The position numbers were made by a program, and so were the translations under genes. From an uncultured Clostridia bacterium (GTDB taxonomy: Bacteria > Bacillota > Clostridia > Lachnospirales > Lachnospiraceae), in the NCBI GenBank assembly GCA_946611595.1, contig CAMODY010000035.1:1-13170 (forward strand): 13,170 nt of DNA, written 5' to 3'. The notes beneath the pieces were generated by a model, which had not been told where the DNA came from, did not search any database, and saw only the letters and a list, made by a program, of their open reading frames with translations. Below are positions 1-6,830 of this stretch, piece after piece (positions within the stretch are counted from its first letter, which is position 1; every line of letters starts with the position of its first letter).

Positions 1-53
1 CTTGAAAACCGTTTGTCCGCAAGGGCGCGTGGGTTCGAATCCCACCCTCTCCG
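1..53 (+). tRNA. tRNA-Ser(UGA), 3' part only
   Basis: The window opens at the anticodon loop CTTGAAA, giving anticodon TGA at 3-5. A long variable arm with a GCAA loop (about 14-28) follows, as expected for a class II tRNA. The T-arm is GTGGG/TTCGAAT/CCCAC at 29-45, then the acceptor strand CCTCTCC (46-52) and discriminator G53. G is the usual serine discriminator. No CCA is encoded, so it would be added after transcription. The D-arm and 5' acceptor strand lie before the window. It is followed immediately by an intrinsic terminator. Confidence 0.93.
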
Positions 54-119
54 TTGAAAAAAACAGAGTGCCAGTGGCACTCTGTTTTTTTCAATCAAGT
101 TTAAAGGTGGGATTCGAAC
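33..119. repeat. Inverted copy of tRNA T-arm segment flanking the terminator
   Basis: Fourteen nt of the tRNA 3' end (33-46, GTTCGAATCCCACC) recur exactly in inverted orientation at 106-119. The midpoint of this pair (76) almost coincides with the centre of the terminator hairpin (74), so 33-119 forms one interrupted palindrome with unmatched stretches at 47-53 and 95-105. No other part of a tRNA cloverleaf is visible on the minus strand, so it is not a second tRNA gene. A template-switch duplication or remnant of recombination at the tRNA end is inference. Confidence 0.75.
54..94. terminator. Bidirectional intrinsic terminator between tRNA-Ser and lysR-type gene
   Basis: This is a perfect inverted repeat with 19-bp arms (54-72 and 76-94) and a 3-nt AGT loop. 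The core is ACAGAGTGCC/GGCACTCTGT, flanked by A57-63 and T85-91. Because it has A's on one side and T's on the other, it can end the tRNA transcript on the plus strand and the LysR-type transcript on the minus strand. The latter's stop codon is about 42 nt away. Confidence 0.92.
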
Positions 120-135
120 AAGGAGAATTCGTGGA

Positions 136-1014
136 CTATAACATCAGTGGAGAAAGATGGCGGAGCAGGCGGGGCAGAAGAGGGTTTGTATTTGCACGGG
201 ATCTCAGACAGCTGATGTGGTTAAAGGAGTTTGTTTCAATCACGCGGAATGTCTCCCTTTTGGCAACCAGCGTAATGTCATACAGCATCGAAACGCAGTT
301 ATTGTAGCTGACTTCTGCCATCACGGAATCCAGGTTCGGTTTGCAGATCAGTTTCTTTGGCATGAAACCACAGATTCCATAAAGCCGATTGCTATATTCT
401 CTGCGGACAAATTCTGTATCGTTGATTGGAGCGACAAAGGTTTCTTCTGAAAGATCTTCTATTTGAAGATCTTTTTTCTTTGCCAGTGGATGAGAAGTAG
501 AAATATAAAACTGAAATTTTGCGGGTAGAACAGGAGTCGCCTGAATAAACTTATTTCCTTTCAGTTCCTGATGAAAACTGAATACCAGATCGTAGGTTTC
601 GTTTGTGATACCTTCGATCAGAGTGGAAATGTTTGTAATGGAAAGATTGATCTCGTGTTCCGGATTTTGTTTTGCAAATTCTAGTATTGACTTATAAATC
701 TGATCCATATCGATTCCTTCAAGAAAACCGATATTAAGTGTAAGCCGGTCAGCACTTTGGTGCTTTCTGGCTTCGTTTAATGCCTCTTTAAGTTCAGCTT
801 GGTGCCTTGTAAAGATCTCGAGCAGGATCTCACCGGCACCTGTCAGCGAAAGCCTGCGGTATTTTCTCGCAAAGAGTTTTACACCAAGTTCTTCTTCTAT
901 AGCTGCAATCTGGCGGCTTACGGCGGCCTGTGAAACAAACATTGTCTCTGCTGTTTCAGAAAAACTCATATGCTGTGCAACATTGATAAAGTATTCTACC
1001 TGAAGTTCTGTCAT
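136..1014 (-). CDS. LysR-type transcriptional regulator
   Basis: This 292-residue protein has the normal length and layout of a LysR-type regulator. An N-terminal winged helix-turn-helix occupies about residues 3-62, with the family pattern SFSETAETMFVSQAAVSRQI at 17-36 and the LGVKLFAR wing at 43-50. A linker helix and a periplasmic-binding-protein-like effector domain follow (about 90-290). The ATG at 1014 is preceded by AGGGGC with a 6-nt spacer. The gene diverges from a transporter-hydrolase operon, and the shared region contains two palindromes suited to LysR binding, so it very probably controls that operon and itself. The effector is unknown; by family logic it would be the substrate or a product of the hydrolase. 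Transcription probably ends at the hairpin at 54-94. Family assignment is sure; the target assignment is inference from layout. Confidence 0.93.
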   Translation of the reverse strand: MTELQVEYFINVAQHMSFSETAETMFVSQAAVSRQIAAIEEELGVKLFARKYRRLSLTGAGEILLEIFTRHQAELKEALNEARKHQSADRLTLNIGFLEGIDMDQIYKSILEFAKQNPEHEINLSITNISTLIEGITNETYDLVFSFHQELKGNKFIQATPVLPAKFQFYISTSHPLAKKKDLQIEDLSEETFVAPINDTEFVRREYSNRLYGICGFMPKKLICKPNLDSVMAEVSYNNCVSMLYDITLVAKRETFRVIETNSFNHISCLRSRANTNPLLPRLLRHLSPLML

Positions 1015-1060
1015 ATGATAGCCCCTAACCTTTTTAAACCATGATTGTTATATTATTTCA

Positions 1061-1080
1061 ACATTATTAGATAATAATGT
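1061..1080. promoter_or_regulatory. Perfect palindrome, candidate distal LysR-regulator site
   Basis: Nine-bp arms ACATTATTA and TAATAATGT surround a GA centre. The site lies in the divergent lysR/transporter region, 36 bp centre to centre from a second palindrome. Relative to the predicted lysR start (about 1089) it falls in the early transcribed region. It is AT-rich, but perfect 9-bp arms are unlikely by chance. Binding is not shown. Confidence 0.6.
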
Positions 1081-1095
1081 CCTGTAACGAGGACT

Positions 1096-1123
1096 ATTAT
1101 AACATATTTGTTATATCATTCAA
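1096..1123 (-). promoter_or_regulatory. Predicted promoter of the LysR-type gene
   Basis: On the minus strand, TTGAAT (1118-1123) and TATAAT (1096-1101) are separated by 16 nt. The palindrome at 1098-1115 fills the spacer and part of the -10, so regulator bound there would block RNA polymerase. Confidence 0.65.
1098..1115. promoter_or_regulatory. Palindromic LysR-type operator
   Basis: The site reads TATAACA-TATT-TGTTATA, a perfect palindrome that contains ATAAC-N6-GTTAT, the shape of classic LysR recognition boxes. Its centre (1106.5) is about 65 bp upstream of the transcription start predicted for the transporter operon, the usual LysR recognition-site position. On the minus strand it sits between the -35 and -10 of the predicted lysR promoter, which would give autorepression. 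Confidence 0.72.
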
Positions 1124-1135
1124 TGAAAAGCGGTA

Positions 1136-1164
1136 TTGAGTAGACTAATGCTCCATATTATATT
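1136..1164 (+). promoter_or_regulatory. Predicted promoter of the transporter-hydrolase operon
   Basis: TTGAGT (1136-1141) and TATATT (1159-1164) are separated by 17 nt, placing the start near 1171. The -10 is imperfect, as expected for an activator-dependent promoter. The ribosome binding site GGAGG (1181-1185) lies 8 nt before the ATG at 1194. Confidence 0.6.
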
Positions 1165-1193
1165 TTAGGTAGTAAAAAAGGGAGGGTTTATTT

Positions 1194-2498
1194 ATGAATA
1201 AAAAAGAATCGGCATTATCAATGAAATTCAGTGGTAAGCACTGGTGGACATTGATCTATACAACTTTATTGTATTTTGCCACAGCAATTATTACTGGTAC
1301 GGTACAGATCAGTGCGCCGGGATTTGCAGGCCTTCGTGGATGGAACTATGCATCCATCATGTCCTTAAACACGATCGGCGGGTTGATCAGTATTCCACTG
1401 ACCTTTGCGTTTGCACAGGTCGTTCGTAAGAAAGGCGTGAAGTGGCCGACACTTGTCTTTGGTCTTCTTTATGGTCTGGCATTTATCTTCTACGGATCAC
1501 CTTCATGGGCAGTTTTTATCATTGCAGCTTTAGTAGCAAACGCATGCTCTAACAGCTTAAATATGGTATCTCCGAACACGCTGCTTACAGACTGGTTCCC
1601 GAAAAAGAAAGGCGTTGTATTAGGCATTGCAACAGCCGGCATGATGCTTGCAGCGATCATTGCAGCCCCGGTCGTACAGCTCCTTGTAAATGCAACCTCT
1701 CTGCCGGGAGCATTCCGTATCGCAGGTGGTTTCATTATCATCATCACCTTATTAACACTCTTCATCAAAAATACCCCGCAGGATGCAGGAACCTATCCGG
1801 ATAACGATCCTTCCACAAACATGGAAGAAGTTGCTCATATCAAAGAAATGATGAGCGGTAAATACGGATGGAGCATTGGAAAACTGTTATCCAATAAAGA
1901 TTTCTGGATGCTGACCATTGGCTTTGGTCTTGGTTTCTTTGCACTTGTAGGTTCTGCAGCATGCTTCATGCCGCAGGGATTTGAATACGGATTTACACAG
2001 CCACAGATGCTTCTTTACATGACCTTAAGCGGAATCGGTTCCGTCATCGGAAGTTATGTACTCGGAGCAATCGACCAGGCAAAATCTACAAAACTTGCAG
2101 TTATCATCTACGCAATCGGTATGATCGTAGGATGCGCAACACGTGCTCTTGGTGTTAATTCTCCAGCACTCTTCCTGATTGGTGTCTTTGCACTCCCATT
2201 CTTCCAGGGTGGACTTGCAAACCTGATGATTTCCTATACGATTCAGGTATTCGGTGCACCAAGCTATGCTTCTGTTAACCGTGTTATGAGCCCGATCGTT
2301 ATCGCGATCAGAACATTATCTTTCTTAGTTGTAGGTAATGTCTATCAGAAACTCGGATCCTACAGCTATGTAAGCTGGATCATCACCGGACTCCTTGTGA
2401 TTTCTCTGATCTGCCTGCTTTGCGTTAACAGTAAGACCAAAGAACTTCCGGGAGGCATGCCGGGTATGCCGGGTCAGCCGCCAAAGAAAGAAGCGTAA
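1194..2498 (+). CDS. MFS transporter, oxalate/formate antiporter-like
   Basis: This 434-residue major facilitator protein has about 12 hydrophobic helices. The motif after TM4, DWFPKKKGVVLGIATAG (133-149), and the central loop KNTPQDAGTYPDND (192-205) are typical of the oxalate/formate antiporter and monocarboxylate branches of MFS. The cytoplasmic central loop spans about 192-235, and the second six-helix half starts near 237. The C-terminus is a short Gly/Met/Pro tail with GMP repeats (421-428) ending in lysines. It is the first gene of an operon; the hydrolase starts 18 nt downstream. By context it imports the hydrolase substrate or exports a product. Family members move small organic anions, but this substrate cannot be read from sequence. 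Confidence 0.9.
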   Translation: MNKKESALSMKFSGKHWWTLIYTTLLYFATAIITGTVQISAPGFAGLRGWNYASIMSLNTIGGLISIPLTFAFAQVVRKKGVKWPTLVFGLLYGLAFIFYGSPSWAVFIIAALVANACSNSLNMVSPNTLLTDWFPKKKGVVLGIATAGMMLAAIIAAPVVQLLVNATSLPGAFRIAGGFIIIITLLTLFIKNTPQDAGTYPDNDPSTNMEEVAHIKEMMSGKYGWSIGKLLSNKDFWMLTIGFGLGFFALVGSAACFMPQGFEYGFTQPQMLLYMTLSGIGSVIGSYVLGAIDQAKSTKLAVIIYAIGMIVGCATRALGVNSPALFLIGVFALPFFQGGLANLMISYTIQVFGAPSYASVNRVMSPIVIAIRTLSFLVVGNVYQKLGSYSYVSWIITGLLVISLICLLCVNSKTKELPGGMPGMPGQPPKKEA

Positions 2499-2516
2499 GA
2501 TTTTAGGAGGCAGTGA

Positions 2517-4262
2517 ATGAAAACTGAGATCATCTATTGTGAAAGTAATCATCAGGTACCGCCTTTAATGCAGGGCGAGAGAATCCTGAAAAAAGGCAGC
2601 ATAAATGGAGAAGGAAACTATCCGCTTCCATGCGATATCCGTCTTTTAAAAGATGTGGAAATGCATGTTTCTGACGGAACAAAATTATATGCGGATATTT
2701 TTCTTCCGGTAACAGACGAGAAAGTACCGGCCATCATTCAGTGGTGTCCGTACAATAAAGAAATCCATAACATTCCATTTCCATGGTTTGTTTCTCCGGA
2801 CAGACTTTCCGGCCTTCAGAGATTTGAAGGCTTAGATCCGGGATTCTGGGTGGAAAAGGGCTATGCAATTATTCATCCCAATGCTCGTGGAGCAGGGAAC
2901 TCTGAGGGCGACATTTATCAATGGGGGAATGGTGAAGCGAAGGACGCTTATGACTTCATAGAATGGACAGCTGGGCAGGACTGGTGCAACGGCAAAGTTG
3001 CCATGTCCGGAAGCTCTTGGCTCACCATTATCCAATGGTATACGGCTGCAATGAGACCCCCTCATCTTGCAGCAGTATCACCATGGGAAGGACACTTTGA
3101 CGGCTATGCAGACAGCACCTTCCGAGGCGGCATCTGTACGGCAGGACAGGCAAGGATCGTTTTTGAAAAAATGATCTCCGGACTTGGAAAATATGAATCC
3201 CTGCCGGATATGGCTGAGAAGTATCCGCTGAAAAACAATGATTACTGGGACGATAAGGTCGCTAAGATCGAAAACATCAATATCCCGGCTTACATTGTTG
3301 CAAGCTACACAAACAGTACGCATACGATCGGAACGTTTAACGCATGGGAAAAAGTAGGCACGGACAAGAAATGGTTCCGTGTCCATAACACCCATGAGTG
3401 GAATGATCTGTATGCGCATCAGCCGGAACTCTTAAAATTCTTTGATCATTATCTGAAAGGTATCGATAACGACTGGGAGGAGACTCCTTATGTAAGGATC
3501 TCCGTTTTAAATCCGGGAGGAGAAGATATCGTAGATCGTGTCGAAGAAGAGTTCCCGCTTCCTCGTACAAAGTATGAAAAACTCTATCTGAATGCAGCGG
3601 AAGAAAAGACCTTTGTTGCGGTTCGTGATTTTGCGGAAAAAGCAAAGAATGAGGTGCATTACGCATACGGGCTTGCAACTGCAGCATTAAAAGAGGCAAA
3701 AGCTTATGGACTGGATGAAGCGAAGCCGGAAGCAGAGGCAAAAGCAACTTATGCAAACGGCTCAAGCTGCGCGTTCATTCATACATTTGACAAAGATACG
3801 GAACTTACCGGATATATGAAACTGCATCTTTGGGCACAGGCTGAAGACGCAGAGGATATGGACGTTTTTATTCATGTGATCAAACTGGATAAAGATGGAA
3901 ATCCTTTAGTTCCGCTTGTAGTTGGTGCAACGGACAGCGGTCCGATCGGAAAACCGTTCTTTGGGCCATTTGGCGGACTCCGTCTTTCCATGCGTCATAC
4001 AGATCCTGAAAAGAGTACAGATTATAAACCATATCTCACATATGACCGTGTGGAAAAACCGGGAAAAGCGACAGCTGTCTGTGCAGATATCCCGCTTTCT
4101 CCAATGGGCATGCAGTATAAAGCAGGAGAGTCGGTTTGCGTGATCGTATCTTCTGTACCGATGGACCTTCCGCCTCAGGGTGCTGAAACGATCAACACAG
4201 GTTCCTTTAGTATTTTAACCGGCGGTGAGCGTGATTCTTATCTGCAAATTCCGGTTGTATAA
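2517..4262 (+). CDS. CocE/NonD (peptidase S15-like) alpha/beta hydrolase
   Basis: This 581-residue protein resembles the CocE/NonD and X-Pro dipeptidyl-peptidase S15 family, which cleaves esters or amides such as acyl-peptide and cocaine-type bonds. An N-terminal alpha/beta-hydrolase fold (about 45-315) carries the oxyanion-region motif NARGAGNSEG (122-131). The nucleophile motif is MSGSSW (163-168), with predicted catalytic Ser167. The likely catalytic His is in HNTHEW (290-295, His293). The segment where relatives have a GWYD acid reads ASYTNSTHT (262-270), so the usual Asp is not obvious. The helix FFDHYLKGIDNDW (308-320) leads into a C-terminal jelly-roll PepX_C-like domain (to about 575). 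There is no signal peptide, so it acts in the cytoplasm on imported substrate. AGGAGG at about 2505 precedes the ATG. Family is confident; substrate is unknown. Confidence 0.87.
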   Translation: MKTEIIYCESNHQVPPLMQGERILKKGSINGEGNYPLPCDIRLLKDVEMHVSDGTKLYADIFLPVTDEKVPAIIQWCPYNKEIHNIPFPWFVSPDRLSGLQRFEGLDPGFWVEKGYAIIHPNARGAGNSEGDIYQWGNGEAKDAYDFIEWTAGQDWCNGKVAMSGSSWLTIIQWYTAAMRPPHLAAVSPWEGHFDGYADSTFRGGICTAGQARIVFEKMISGLGKYESLPDMAEKYPLKNNDYWDDKVAKIENINIPAYIVASYTNSTHTIGTFNAWEKVGTDKKWFRVHNTHEWNDLYAHQPELLKFFDHYLKGIDNDWEETPYVRISVLNPGGEDIVDRVEEEFPLPRTKYEKLYLNAAEEKTFVAVRDFAEKAKNEVHYAYGLATAALKEAKAYGLDEAKPEAEAKATYANGSSCAFIHTFDKDTELTGYMKLHLWAQAEDAEDMDVFIHVIKLDKDGNPLVPLVVGATDSGPIGKPFFGPFGGLRLSMRHTDPEKSTDYKPYLTYDRVEKPGKATAVCADIPLSPMGMQYKAGESVCVIVSSVPMDLPPQGAETINTGSFSILTGGERDSYLQIPVV

Positions 4263-4290
4263 TATCAACCCTTTTCTTATATCAGTGACC

Positions 4291-4322
4291 GAAGATGGCT
4301 TCTCTTATGAGGAGCCATCTTC
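4291..4322. other. Strong stem-loop after the hydrolase gene, no U-run
   Basis: Fourteen-bp arms GAAGATGGCTTCTC and GAGGAGCCATCTTC enclose a TTAT loop, with a single G.U pair. Neither strand carries a run of T after the stem, so it is not a standard intrinsic terminator. A second short palindrome, GTTCCCGGAAC, follows at 4325-4335. It could be a 3'-end stabilising hairpin, a weak terminator, or an element read with the promoter just downstream. Confidence 0.6.
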
Positions 4323-4349
4323 ACGTTCCCGGAACTTTAAAACTTCATC

Positions 4350-4379
4350 TTGAATGAAAGCAGAGATTGATTTTATAAT
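4350..4379 (+). promoter_or_regulatory. Predicted promoter of the S1-domain gene
   Basis: TTGAAT (4350-4355) and a perfect TATAAT (4374-4379) are separated by 18 nt. A ribosome binding site AAGAGG (about 4403-4408) lies 8 nt before the ATG at 4417. This gives a short leader of about 30 nt. Confidence 0.72.
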
Positions 4380-4416
4380 GGTTTCTAATAGATTAAAGAA
4401 TAAAGAGGTCTGAATC

Positions 4417-5421
4417 ATGAACGAAGAAGAGAAGGTAATTGGAACGGAAGAATCAGTAGAAACCGAACAGACAGTTGACGTCCAGCCGGCTGCAGAAGAA
4501 CAAAAAGAGCCGGAAGTCATTGAGTCTATGGATGATTATACGGAAGAGATTGAAGCATCTCTTCAGAAAATCTATCCGGGAGACGTTATGGAGTGTACAG
4601 TCGTTGCAGTGGATGAGACGGCGGTCAGCGTAGATTTAGATTACTATGCACCTGGAAAGATCATGCCGGAAGAGATGAGCGCAGATCCACTGTTCAGCGT
4701 TTTTACAGATGTTCAGATTGGCGATCAGTTCAAAGCTGTTGTGCAGCAGGCAGATGACGGCGCAGGAAATATCATTCTTTCCAAGAAAGAAGCAGATAAG
4801 GAATTCTCCTGGGAAAAACTGGAGCAGATGAAAGAGGACGAGACGGTTATTGAAGGAACCGTTTCCGGTGTAACCAATTCCGGTGCAGTCTTTTATGTGG
4901 AAGGCATCCGCGGTTTTATTCCGGCTTCCAAACTGGACCTTAAATATGTCGAAGATACGAATCCATATCTTGGAAAGAAAATCCGTGTGCAGATCGCAGA
5001 GGTGGATAAAGAGCGAAAGAAACTGATCCTTTCTGCAAAAGATCTTCTGGTGGAAGCGGCAGCAGAGGAGAAACTTAAGAAAACGAAGTCTCTTTCTGTA
5101 GGCGCCGTTCTCGAAGGTACGGTAGAAAAGATCATGGACTATGGAGCTTTTGTTGATATCGGAAATGACCTTTCAGGCCTTCTTCATATTTCTGAGATCA
5201 GTGAAAAAAGGATCGCACATCCGAAGGCGGTTCTGAAAGTAGGACAGAAAGTACATGTTACGATTTTGAAAGTCGAAAATGGAAAGATTTCACTTTCCAT
5301 GAAAGCTGCAAAAGAAGCAGAAGAAGAGGAATTGAATGAGGAAGCAACAGAGTATAAGAGCGAGTATGTTCCGAACAATCCGTTTGCAGCATTGTTAAAA
5401 GATATCAAACTTGATGACTAA
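4417..5421 (+). CDS. S1 RNA-binding domain protein (ribosomal protein S1-like, three S1 domains)
   Basis: The protein has 334 residues. An acidic, disordered-looking N-terminus (1-45) precedes three S1 OB-fold repeats at about 53-123, 141-208 and 226-296. The third is the most canonical, with EGTVEKIMDYGAFVDIG and LSGLLHISEIS. The second keeps IRGFIPASKLD. An acidic tail (300-334) ends in a short hydrophobic segment. S1 repeats bind single-stranded RNA. Firmicute S1-like proteins usually have four repeats, or are fused to IspH in many clostridia, so this is a compact relative. It may help translation initiation or RNA turnover. It has its own promoter, and the aminotransferase 65 nt downstream has no clear promoter, so the two are probably co-transcribed. 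Whether it is true ribosomal S1 cannot be decided here. Confidence 0.88.
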   Translation: MNEEEKVIGTEESVETEQTVDVQPAAEEQKEPEVIESMDDYTEEIEASLQKIYPGDVMECTVVAVDETAVSVDLDYYAPGKIMPEEMSADPLFSVFTDVQIGDQFKAVVQQADDGAGNIILSKKEADKEFSWEKLEQMKEDETVIEGTVSGVTNSGAVFYVEGIRGFIPASKLDLKYVEDTNPYLGKKIRVQIAEVDKERKKLILSAKDLLVEAAAEEKLKKTKSLSVGAVLEGTVEKIMDYGAFVDIGNDLSGLLHISEISEKRIAHPKAVLKVGQKVHVTILKVENGKISLSMKAAKEAEEEELNEEATEYKSEYVPNNPFAALLKDIKLDD

Positions 5422-5486
5422 GTAAGGGAAGGCTCGTGCAGCTTCTGTCATTACATCATCCCGGGAAAGAAAGGGATTAAGAACAC

Positions 5487-6686
5487 ATGTCATTAGAATT
5501 ATCTGAAAAAGCATTACATATCAAGCCGTCTTCAACCATGGCTATCACGGAACAGGCAAAACTGATGAAAGCAGAAGGAAAAGATATCATCAGTTTTTCT
5601 GCAGGTGAGCCGGATTTCAGAACGCCTGCCAATATCGGTGAGGCGGCAAAAAAAGCGATTGATGAAGGCCGGACAAAATATACGGCAGCATCAGGTCTTA
5701 AGGAATTAAAAGAAGCCGTTGCCTTAAAGTTTTTGAATTTTAATCATCTCGTATATTCACCAGAGCAGATCATTATCAGCAATGGAGGGAAACATTCCCT
5801 ATCAAATGTGTTTACGGCTATCTTAAATGAAGGGGATGAGGTGATCCTTCCTGCACCTTATTGGGTGACCTATTCGGAAAGTGCGAAACTTCAAGGCGGA
5901 GTTCCTATTGTTGTTAAGACAAAAAAGGAGAATGCTTACAAGCTGACTGTAGAAGAACTTGAAAGCGCGTACACGGAAAAGACCAAAGCACTGGTTCTTA
6001 ATTCTCCGAATAATCCAACCGGCATGGTTTATACAAAAGAAGAACTTGAAAAAATTGCGGAGTTTGCAGTATCCCATGATATCTATGTAATTGCAGATGA
6101 GGTCTATGAATACCTTTGTTATGAAGGGACAGAGCATATCAGCATTGCGTCATTAAATAATGAGATCTATAAACGTACGATCACAGTCAGCGGACTTTCC
6201 AAGGGCTATTCCATGACGGGATGGAGAATTGGTTATACGGGCTCTTCCAAAGAAATTGCGAAACTGATGAACAGCATTCAGTCCCAGCAGACATCAAATC
6301 CGAATACGATCGCGCAGATCGCGGCAATCGAAGCTCTGACTGGAGATCAGACAGAAGTTGATGTTATGAGAACGGCTTATAATGAGCGCAGAAAATATCT
6401 TTGCAAGAGGATTGATGAGATAAATGGCCTTTCTTGTATTGAGCCGCAAGGAGCTTTCTATGTATTCGTGGATATTACAGAGTTTCTTGGAAAAGAATAT
6501 AAGGGACAGAAGATAAATGCTGCTGCTGACTTCGCAAGATTTCTGCTGGAGGATTATTATGTCGCTGTAATTCCCTGCGAAGACTTTGGATTTGATGACC
6601 ACTTCCGCATCTCCTATTCTGTTAGTATGGAAGAGATTAGAGAGGGACTGGACCGCATTAAGAAGTACTGCGAAAGTCTGTCTTAA
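5487..6686 (+). CDS. aspB: PLP-dependent class I aminotransferase, AspB-like
   Basis: This 399-residue fold-type I aminotransferase is closest by eye to Bacillus AspB, a subgroup Ib aspartate aminotransferase that converts aspartate and 2-oxoglutarate to oxaloacetate and glutamate. Conserved elements are SAGEPDFRTP (38-47), NSPNNPTG (172-179) with the PLP-contacting Asn, ADEVYEYL (203-210) with the Asp that pairs with the PLP pyridine nitrogen, and the Schiff-base lysine K239 in SGLSKGYSMTGWRIGY. The C-terminal substrate carboxylate-binding Arg is R374 in HFRISYS. Full length, cytoplasmic. AAGGGA at 5471-5476 lies 10 nt before the ATG. It probably shares the S1-domain gene's transcript and ends at the hairpin at 6723-6783. 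Class is certain; aspartate preference over other amino acids is inferred. Confidence 0.9.
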   Translation: MSLELSEKALHIKPSSTMAITEQAKLMKAEGKDIISFSAGEPDFRTPANIGEAAKKAIDEGRTKYTAASGLKELKEAVALKFLNFNHLVYSPEQIIISNGGKHSLSNVFTAILNEGDEVILPAPYWVTYSESAKLQGGVPIVVKTKKENAYKLTVEELESAYTEKTKALVLNSPNNPTGMVYTKEELEKIAEFAVSHDIYVIADEVYEYLCYEGTEHISIASLNNEIYKRTITVSGLSKGYSMTGWRIGYTGSSKEIAKLMNSIQSQQTSNPNTIAQIAAIEALTGDQTEVDVMRTAYNERRKYLCKRIDEINGLSCIEPQGAFYVFVDITEFLGKEYKGQKINAAADFARFLLEDYYVAVIPCEDFGFDDHFRISYSVSMEEIREGLDRIKKYCESLS

Positions 6687-6722
6687 TCCTCAGAAGAAAA
6701 TGATTTGAATTCATAAAGAACA

Positions 6723-6783
6723 AAAACAATCCCGAAACGGTTCATGCACGCTATCTGCTGCAGTCACTGTTTCGGGATGTTTT
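6723..6783 (+). terminator. Intrinsic terminator after the aminotransferase gene
   Basis: Arms ATCCCGAAAC (6729-6738) and GTTTCGGGAT (6769-6778) pair perfectly. They extend through AAAAC/GTTTT with one bulged A28-type base at 6728. The loop is unusually long (30 nt). A short T-run follows on the plus strand and an A/T-rich tail lies on the other side, so it may also stop the converging lipoprotein transcript. A second small repeat, TAACAA/TTGTTA (6807-6824), lies even closer to that gene's stop codon. Confidence 0.7.
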
Positions 6784-6830
6784 AAAAACACGGTTTCGTT
6801 TATTTATAACAATTTATTTTGTTAACAGAT

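Noticed and set aside
106..119. A second tRNA gene on the minus strand
   Set aside because: Only a T-loop and one stem strand are present; the opposite strand of the T-stem, anticodon arm and acceptor do not form.
2..307. Open reading frame across the tRNA, terminator and lysR 3' end
   Set aside because: It runs through a structured tRNA and a terminator hairpin, has no ribosome site in view, and its protein resembles nothing recognisable.
1015..1193. Riboswitch or leader RNA upstream of the transporter gene
   Set aside because: The palindromes lie upstream of the predicted transcription start and the leader is only about 20 nt, so DNA operators explain them better.
3337..3765. 142-codon minus-strand frame within the hydrolase gene
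   Set aside because: Leu/His/Pro/Arg-rich composition is typical of an antisense shadow, and the plus-strand gene is clearly real.
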